Assembly: GCF_009727055.1 (NCBI RefSeq)
Contig: NC_052350.1
Coordinates: 41,030,372 to 41,094,371, forward strand
Origin: Benincasa hispida
Lineage: Eukaryota > Streptophyta > Magnoliopsida > Cucurbitales > Cucurbitaceae
Direction of reading: 5' to 3'
Length of the DNA stretch: 64,000 nucleotides
Shown here: positions 11,701 through 20,900 of the stretch, piece by piece
Position numbering within the stretch: position 1 is the first letter of the stretch
Layout of the letters: the number at the start of each line of letters is the position of its first letter
Translations under genes and position numbers: made by a program
The notes under the pieces: generated by a model
What the model was told of the DNA's origin: nothing
Databases searched by the model: none
The model's input: the letters and a program-made list of their open reading frames with translations, nothing else

Positions 11701-14700
11701 GAATTTCATTTAAATGGAAAACTCAATGCATGTATCAAGGAAAACTTTATATGCCTTATTCCAAAGAAAGCTAATTGCCTACATGTCAAAAGACTATCTG
11801 CCAATAAGCCTTACTACATCCTCTTACAAAATTCTCACTGAAGTCCTAGTGCAAAGACTATCTGCCAATAAGCCTTACTACATCCTCTTACAAAATTCTC
11901 ACTGAAGTCCTAGCAGAAAGACTGAAGAAGGTTATGCCAACATTGATTTCCAACTCTCAAAGTGCTTTCATATGGGGACGACAAATTCTTGATCCACTGC
12001 TCATAGAAAACGAGGTAGTAGAGAACTATCGGGCAAAAAAGAAGGGAGGGATACTCAAATTGGCTATGGAAAAAGCCTTCGATTGAGTATATTGGAGTTC
12101 TTTGGAAAACATTCTTACTCGTATGGGCTTTCATTCAAAATGGGTAGAATGGATTTGTGGATGCATCCGCAATCCGAAATTTTCAGTTTACATCAATGGA
12201 AGACCTAGAGGTCGTATCTCAACCTCTAGAGGAATACGTCAAGGGAATCCACTTTCAAGTTTCACCATTTTTATTCCTCATTATTAGTGAGGTCCTCAGT
12301 ATCCTTATATCATAAGTACACGAGAATGGACTGTTTGAAGGCTTTGTGATTGGAAAAGATAAAGTCCACCTTTCCATTTTACAGTTTGCAGATGACGCCC
12401 TCCTGTTTTGCAAATATGATGATACAATGTTGGATTTGCTTACACAAACAGTTGGCTTTTATAAATGGTGCTCGGAGTAGAAAGTAAATTGGGAAAAATC
12501 AACCCTTCATGAAGTCAACATTCAAGAGTCTACTCTGATTTCTATTGCTGCACGTTTGGGTTGTAAGGCTGGAACGTTTCCATTCATTTATTTGGGGCTC
12601 CCTCTAGGGGGTACCCCAAAAAACATGCATTTTGGCAGCCTATAATAGACAAAATTCACTTGAAGCTTGATCATTGGAAGAGAGATAATTTATCTTGAAG
12701 TGGCCGATTAACACTTTGTAATGTTGTATTGGCAAACCTTCCAACATACTACATGTAAATCTTCCACATGCCCAACTCGGTTATTGCCGAATTAGAAAGA
12801 TTAATGTGCAATTTTTTCTGAGAAGGACAAAAAGGCAGCAAGATAAATCATCTAGTCAAGTGGGATATATCTTCAAAAGCATTGTCAGATGGTGGTCTTG
12901 GGATAGGAAATCTGAAACACTGAAACTTGGCATTGCTTTTTACATGGGATTGGCGGTTTATGAAGGAGCCTGATGCATTTTGGCGCAAAATTGTACAAAG
13001 TATACATGGTGTTGATACTTATCATTGGCATACAGCTGGAAATTTTGGATCGAGTCTATGCAGCCCATAGATTAATATTTCAAAAATCTGGAACAGTGAC
13101 AATAAATATGCCACTTACATTTTGGGAAATGGCTTGATGATTTCTTTTTGGAGTGATCCTTAGTGGATGGATCGGCCCTTCAAGGTAACATTTCCTCTTC
13201 TATTTCAGGATGCCTCCACCCCAAATGATAATGTAAATGCTCACTGGGATACAACAACCTCCTCATGGAATTTACTCTTCCGTCGACCTCAAAAAAAAGA
13301 GGAGATTACAGAATTCCAGCAACTATTAAGTAATTTGGAAGGGAAAAGATTATCCCAATCCCCAATTCTAGAATTTGGTCTTTGGAATCATCAAGCAAGT
13401 TCATTGTAAAATTGTTTTCCAAACATTTAATCGCTTATCTTCCATGGATAAGGGCATATTTCGGACTTTATGGAAGTCTAAGAGCCCCAAAAGAATTAGT
13501 ATTCTGGTATGGATCATGATCTACGACACCCTCAACTGTGCAGCCACGTTACAACATAAGCAGAAAAGTCAATATTTATCTCCTTCCATTTGCGCTCTTC
13601 ACTTAGCATCCAGTGAGGATCTACAACATTTATTTTTTCAATGCCCATTCTCCAGTAAGTGCTGGTGGAAGTTGTTCTCATTTACGTGTCTTGGGTTTTT
13701 GGGAATTCTTTTCGAGATAATGTTACGCAGTTGCGGAGTGGTCTCTCACTTTCATACAAAACCCATGTTTTATGGTCAAATGCAGTTCAAGCTATATTGT
13801 CAAAACTTTGGTTTGAACGGAATGAAAGAGTCTTTCATGACAAACCCATTGATTGGTCAAAGCGTTTTGTTTCAGCATGGCTTCTAGCGTCTTCATGGAG
13901 TTCACAATCCAAGTTCTTTGTTGATTACTCTACCCAAGATATATGTCTCAATTGGAGTGCCTTTACTTCTAACGCTTAATTATGTTGCTTATATTTTACG
14001 TCTTCATGATATTGTCAATGACTTATATGTCCCATTTTGAGATTATTTTGTAATAGGAAATGATGAAGGTGCTAATGATTGTGTCAACCTAGTTAGATAA
14101 TCAGGTGCATCTACTAATCCTTAGTTCTCTTGAGTTGTATGACTCTTTGTTTTCTTGTAATTTGAGCACTTGTTTCTTTTCATTATATCAATGGAAAGTT
14201 TGTTTCCGTTTAAAAAAATTAGGGTTTTATTACGAATGAGAAGTAAATAGGGAATTAAGTTAGAATATTACTCGATTAACCTTGTTCTTCCTACATCATT
14301 CTACCCCTCCAAAAAGAAAACTCATCCTCGAGTTTTAAAAAGAAGAAAAAATGAAACAATCAAGGAATAAAATAAACTCGTTCAACGGAGTATGGCCAAA
14401 CCATCCTCCTACGTCTTGAACAAAAATATTATGAAAAAAACTCCAAGACATAAAATTTCCATCAAACTCATTCAAAGCCGCAAGTAGAGGATAAATCACC
14501 AAAAGATCACTTGCCGAAGAGAATCCCTCAAGAGAATGTGCAGGAAAGAATTTAGGCCATGTGAAATTGTTAAAAAGAACAAAGATTTGAGACAATCATG
14601 AGGGTCAAAATAGGTTGGTTAAGGAAATGAGTTGCAAATAGGTTTAAAAGTTGAGTCTAGGCTAGGATAAAATTTGTGAGCCGGATTGTACAAAGAATGG

Positions 14701-14952
14701 GTCAAAAATTCAAATATTGGAGTCGGGTTACATGATGGATTGGGTGAAATATACAAAATAGTTATGGTCAACCATAAGGGCAGAAAGAATTGCACGAAAT
14801 AATGGGTTATTCAACGACGCATCTGATATGTCACCAAGCTTTCCTGAAAACTTCTTCTACGGCACCACCCATCATCTTCAACCATGGGTTCGACTTCATG
14901 TGTATCTATTTTAGCGCCATTTTCCTTCAGATCTAGCCGCAAAATCTCCATG

Positions 14953-14988
<36 letters not shown>

Positions 14989-17900
14989 ATCAATTTTTTC
15001 ATCCCAATTGGCTTCCACGCAATCTATTGAAATTAGTGCTTAAGTTTTTTTAATCATTTCAGCCATGGCAGCTGACTTCTTCAATTGTGTTTTCTCTACC
15101 CAAATCATTTCTATGTTCCTCAATTTTGTTAACTATATGGGTCTCAATGAGATTTTCCCCAAAATTGTCATCAAGGTTTTTTTATTTGAAAAGATTCCAA
15201 CTGAGATTCCTTTTCTTCATTATACCAAATCGATCCATTCTTGAATTCTTGCAAATGATTTGATATTTGATTTATATTTTGGGTCATTTTTGGGAAATTT
15301 GTACGCCATTCAAAATTTAGCCTCACTTTAAAAAACGCACGAAATTTGTCCTTTTGCTTACGTCAACCGCGTGTGAAAGTGCCTTTTTAACCCCAAAACG
15401 CGCGCGAAGTTAGATGCAACCCAGATTTCTCACTCTTTCCTCCTATTCTTTCATCTCATTCCTCTTGTTCCTTCATCACGTTCCCCAATTCACATTGCTC
15501 TCCTTCATTTTTTTCCCTTCTTTTGAATTCTTCCTTTCGCTTCTTCCTCGTCAATTTTGTAGTTTTTTCGTTTGAGTTTTTTTCCTTCATTTGAATTCTC
15601 ACTCTCGCTTCTTCCTCTCGTTTCTTGGTCTCACTCTCACTTCTTCCTCTCGTTTCTTGGTCTCACTCTCGTTTCTTCCTCTCGTTCTAATTCACGCTCT
15701 AACTTACATCTTTGATTCAAGAAGAAGAAGACGACGTCGACATAAATAGAAGAAATCACTGGAAAAGGAGGGCAACTGAATAAAAGAGCGTGAGAAGGAA
15801 ATCTTACCGAAAAAACGAAAGAAAAAGAAAAAAAATGATATAAACATAAATCGCTAGAAAAGGAAAAAGGGAAATCGATGAAAAACAAAGGGTGCCAAAA
15901 TGCAACCAAGAAAAAAGAAAGAACAAGAAAGGCAGAAAAAATGGGGAAAAAAAGAAAAAAATGCAAAAGAGAAAAGAAAGAAGGAAGAAAAAAAAGGAAG
16001 AAGGAAGAAGGATCAAAGTGGTAAATTCACAGGGTGATGCCATCAGCAGGAGACCAAAAATCGAGTAAATTGAAAAGTGAGGCCAAATTTCGAGATGGCC
16101 CTACCAATTTCCCGTCATTTTTCCCAATAAATATTGGATTTATTTTGCTATTTTCTTTATATTCTCCAATGCTATAGGATCAAAGTACTCATTTTGTTGG
16201 ATTCTTGTGTACGTTTCCATCTCATAATAGGTATAGGACTGATTCTTTGGTTTTCTTGAATAGGAATCAACCTTTCTTGATCGTGCTCCATAACCAAAAG
16301 AGTAATTTTGGGCCTTCAACGTTCTTCTTTGGTTGTAAAAATCCATGATGATTCTTTAATTTTTTTTCTTTCTTGACTTGAAGTTTAAAGGATTCCCCCT
16401 AAGTATATGTGGGTTGTTTGGCAATGAGCACAAAACTCAAAGCTCCCTCTCGTGATCAGTGTCACCAAGAGTTTCTCGATCCTCCATTGGCGGCAGTTAA
16501 CGTTGGCCCAACCAGTTGCTTTGATACCAAATTGATGTCACCCAATGAGCTTCAAGGAAAAATCCTCCAAAAATTAATCATAAGAATCTTTTATTAAAGT
16601 TATAATTGTTTCATACAAGAGAACAAGGCTCCCCATTTATTGAGTTTATTACAAGCAGGGGTAAAAAGGGAATTAACCTAGAATATGTGGCCTTTTTTCA
16701 AAGTTGTCAAAATTGGTGGATGGTTTCTCACTTCTCCAAGTTCCTTTGGTCTATTGTCTCCTATTTTAGCCTCATTACATGGTTGTTGGTTTTCTTAGTT
16801 TAGATTTAGTGGTCTTGTATCAAGAGTCATTTGGTTGTACTTACTTCATTTTACTTATTTTGTTTTATTGTACTTTGAGCAGTAGTCTTTTCATTTCTCC
16901 ACTGAAAAGCCTTATTTCCTTTTCAAAAAAAATTAACCCTATTCTTCCTACATTAGTAGGCATAGAGAGCATGTCCTCAAAGCCATCAACCAAGGATGGA
17001 ACGTCATCAAGATCTTGTTAGGGGTTATGAAGTCTTCAACAAGAGCCTTTCCCGTCATCGTACTCATCAACTCCTTAGCTGAGAGAAAAGAGTTGGCAAC
17101 TTTTGGCTTTTCACAATGGCACATCATTGTTATCATTGTTATCATTGTTATCATTATCATCATAGATAAGAACTCCTTTAAGCTTTAACTAATAAAATGC
17201 AAAGGTTCCAACTCGAATATAACTTAATGGATAAGGCCCTACTACCTTTCGGTCAAAGATTTGACCACCCACTCCCACATTTATTGAACTAAAACATCCA
17301 AAGTGGGGGAGTAATCAAACTCTCAAGAGGAAAAGTAGACCAATGAATCTCATAGAGTATCTCTATTCCTAGTCACTTCATATAACATTCATTTACTTCT
17401 TTCACCTCAAAGGATCAAAATGATAACCTTAACAACATCGACCCAAGTACCTAAATGTTAGATGGTACAATATCAAATTTACCTTCCGTTAAGCTTTTGG
17501 GTCAATCAGTAATTTAACATGGTATTAGAGCATGTGGTCCAAGAGGTCCAATATTCAAATCCCTACAATGTTATTTCCTCCCCAATTAATATTGATTTCC
17601 ACTTGTTGGATCTTCTATATATTTCAAGCCCACAAGTAAGGAGGGTGTTAGATGATATAATATTAAATTTACCTTCACCCATAAACTTCAGCTTTTGGAT
17701 CAATCGGTAATTTAGCACTAAATCGTTTCACTTTTCCATTTACCCTCTCTCATTTCTCAATCCCTTACTACCCAACAACTACAAAAATTTACATACCCAC
17801 TTCTCTGTCTCTAATCTTTTCGAAAATCTGAGCAGACAGAGACAAACTAACCAGATTTCATCAAAAGAAAATATTGAATTGTTATAGATTATCTTTTCTT

Positions 17901-20900
17901 ATATAAGAAATATCAAAAAGGCGGTTATAGATTATCAAAGGTCAAACTAAGTTCCAACTCAGTTAGCTTAGTCCCACTGAAAGTAACTCCCAGAAGTACC
18001 AAAGCATTTCACACGAATATCAAATATGAAAGTAACTATATGGATTTTTTATGTAAATGTGGTTCTCACGATATTATCATACCAATCTATCATGTCATAT
18101 ACTTTGACCACTTCTATATATAGAACAATTTCCCTTTTTTCCTAGTAAGACAGGACTATTGTGCAACATAAAAGGACCAGAGCAAATAACCAAACTGAGG
18201 CTCAAAGTTCAAGAAAATCACCACTGTCCACTTTCCATCCATCGGTAGATAACATTTGTATACGACCCCATAAATCTTCTAAAAAATCCTGAAACAACCA
18301 CCAAAAGAGGAGTTATGTAATAAATGTTGCTAATGTCATGACAATGTGAAAAAACTAATTTATCTATACTGAACCCTGAGGGGCATGGGTAGGAAGAAGG
18401 TACAGACAGGAAGGAAGACATGATGGAAGGTTTTTCTCCATGGAATGGTTTAATATTAAAATTCTTTTACTGATGCTTATATGATTTATTTTACAGTTTC
18501 TAATGGCCACTGGATTTTACTTTATTGTTAGTTCGCCTAGTCGAATCGAATCTAGTTGCGGGGTAGTTAATCCTGAGTCAGCAATTCCTGACTGCCATGG
18601 AATAATTTAAATCCTGTTATCAAATGTTTCATTTTTTTAATTTTCTGCTTCTAAATATTATGCTTCTTCTAATATGAAATGGATAAAATCTTGTATAATC
18701 TAAAGCCAAACTATACAAAAAGGGAAGATGAGATATCCCAACTTACCAAATGGTTAGAAATATTAAGCTCATTTATCAACAATCCTTTCGTTTGTTTTTC
18801 TCCTTCAAATATTTTTTTTTAACTTAATAAATAGATTTTTTAATACTCTTCTTTTAGTTTTTAAAATATTTTTATGCTTTTAAGAGCATTTTAGAAAATA
18901 TGGATGAGAAAATAAAGAAATCCTTGTTAAACAAGTTTGCCTTTTAAAAAACAAAAAAAATATATCATCACACTAATTGTGTTAGTTCCAATCATAAAGC
19001 ACAATCTCCAGGCCAAAATAACCTTTCATTTTCTTTTTTTTTTTTTTTTCTTTGAGAAGAATATGGATTCGTATATCAAACCTATACTCTCATCAAGAAG
19101 ATGGAATTCTTAGAAAACAAATTATCATAGACAATTCTTATGGTCCACATGGGCAGTTTGTTTGAAGGCTCGTTAAAAGTTAAGAAGAAAAAGTTATAGA
19201 AAATATAGAAAGAGGGTCCCGGAAAGCGTTTACATATTGAGAAGACAGAGTTTGACCCAGACCAAGAGCGTCACCATCATTGCTAAGGCAGTCAATCATA
19301 ATTGACTCGCTGGAAAATTCTGGGATTCATCAATCTGGATAGACTGAGCCAACAAATATAACGAATGTGGAAATGTGTGTGTGTGTACATTGTAAAATTT
19401 AAAATTTACACACACACAGATATATAATAATAATAATTGTTTTAAAACAAAAAAAAAAAAAAAAACAAAACAAAAACAAAAACAAAAAACAAAGAGTCAA
19501 CCTGAAACAGATAATCAATTTAGTAGAAAACCAAAACTTTGTCTTATTGAGAAAAATGAAAGAATATCAAGAGCACACAAATAAACAAGTCCCAACAAAA
19601 AAGGAATCCAAACTAGCAATAGAAAAGGATTTTGTGGTAGTAAGCTTAGAATGATGATAACGAATAATCACAACTAGTCAAATTATACCTTCTCGTTAAG
19701 AGTTTTCTCAACTTCACCATCATCCTCAAAAAAGGATAAGCCAGTGTCCAAGGTATGCCTTCGAATGCTTAAGTAAGCTTCTACTCCAACCATAACCCTC
19801 TCAAGCTCTTCAGGAACTTGCTGCATGTAAAAGTGAGTTATCAATAGTAGAGGCTCTTTAGCCAACATGAGCATAGCTTGGCAGTTAAAAGCATCTCTAT
19901 TTTCTCTAATAAGACTTACATGTACTGTAATATGCTAAAAACAGTAGGTGCTTTGTAAATAATTCTTTTAGAGCAATCAAATAGTAACAGAACCAAATTT
20001 TCTCTCGAAGTTGAGAGAAGAAATCAGTAGAGCACAAAAAGAAATAAGAATTTAAATAATTCTATCAAAATTTGGAAAGACACCAGATTGACAAAAATCC
20101 AATCCTGATAATTCGTGTGACCCAAACTAAGATTGACACTCTGAAAATAAAGGGGGGAAATGGAGAGATTGTTTGTTATCCAAAAAAGAAAGAAAACGGA
20201 GGGGAAAAAAGGGAATGCTTTTCTTCTAGAAAACCATGAAATAGGAAGTAACTGAATGAGAATTAAATGGAAAAGACAAAAGTGAGAATATTATCAAATA
20301 AGACTTCAATATCTCGAGCAGCAGAGTCCCCAAGTCAAATAATGACCACTTGGTTTAACCAAGAGATTTCACCAAACCTTCAAAAATTAAACTTTTTTTT
20401 TATAAGAAACATTTCATTGACGAAAGAAATCTCCAACGAGTATCAAAACTGAGCCCAATGTTTTAGCCTAGGATATTAATCCAACTTGTAACAAGAATAA
20501 GAGGATAGTGTTCAAAAAGATGCCCACCACTCAATATTCTAATCTAGGATATAACTCAAATTCATAACAAGAATGAGAGTAAAGGACAATGAGAAAGATG
20601 ATCCACCAAATTAAGAACGAGATGAAACAACAATACCTCAACCAGTTCAGCGCCTCCCCAGGGAAAACAAGAAAGAATGCAAGTTATGTAAAAGTCAGCA
20701 CGTGCCTGCCATGCAGGGTTTCCCTTCTCATCATCCACCGTTGTGGCAGCTGAAGATAGTAATGTTTCAAAAACAACAACTAGAGATGTGGACAGCAGAA
20801 CTTTACTGCTCATCTACGTAAGACAACAAAAATGGTTAGAGGTCAGAATATTTTCGCAAGATAACAAAAACAAAGTTCTAAGATGTAAGGTTTTCCAGTT

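Larger units (their letters stand above)
10316..14298 (-). repeat. 3' LTR of element R (split by a LINE)
   Basis: Left part 10316-10408 and right part 14217-14298 align with 16533-16625 and the right part of the other LTR (shared words CTTTTATTAAAGT, AATTGTTTCATACAAGAG, TTCTTCCTACAT). The gap is filled by the LINE at 10409-14216. Confidence 0.8.
10316..16955 (-). mobile_element. Short-LTR retroelement R with both LTRs interrupted by LINEs
   Basis: The 5-bp duplication GTAGG lies at 10311-10315 and 16956-16960. Read on the minus strand the 5' LTR is 16955-16533 and the 3' LTR is 14298-10316; both have TGATGT/ACATCA inverted ends, except that the outermost bases at each side are now TA. Without the LINEs each LTR is about 175-185 bp. 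The primer site (TTGGTATCAAAGC) is at 16530-16518 and a purine tract (GGAGGGGTAGAA) near 14,310-14,299. The interior of about 2.2 kb has no RT or integrase, so R looks non-autonomous. It occupies most of CBP80 intron 8. Confidence 0.85.

Noticed and set aside
14335..14595. 86-codon minus-strand frame in element R interior
   Set aside because: No domain, hydrophobic low-complexity text, no support beyond being open.
15637..16043. Phe/Leu-rich minus-strand frames suggesting membrane proteins
   Set aside because: Produced by the purine-rich half of the MULE; pure composition effect.
17101..17164. Regular repeat considered as a CRISPR-like array
   Set aside because: A simple 9-bp microsatellite without spacers, in plant intron DNA.
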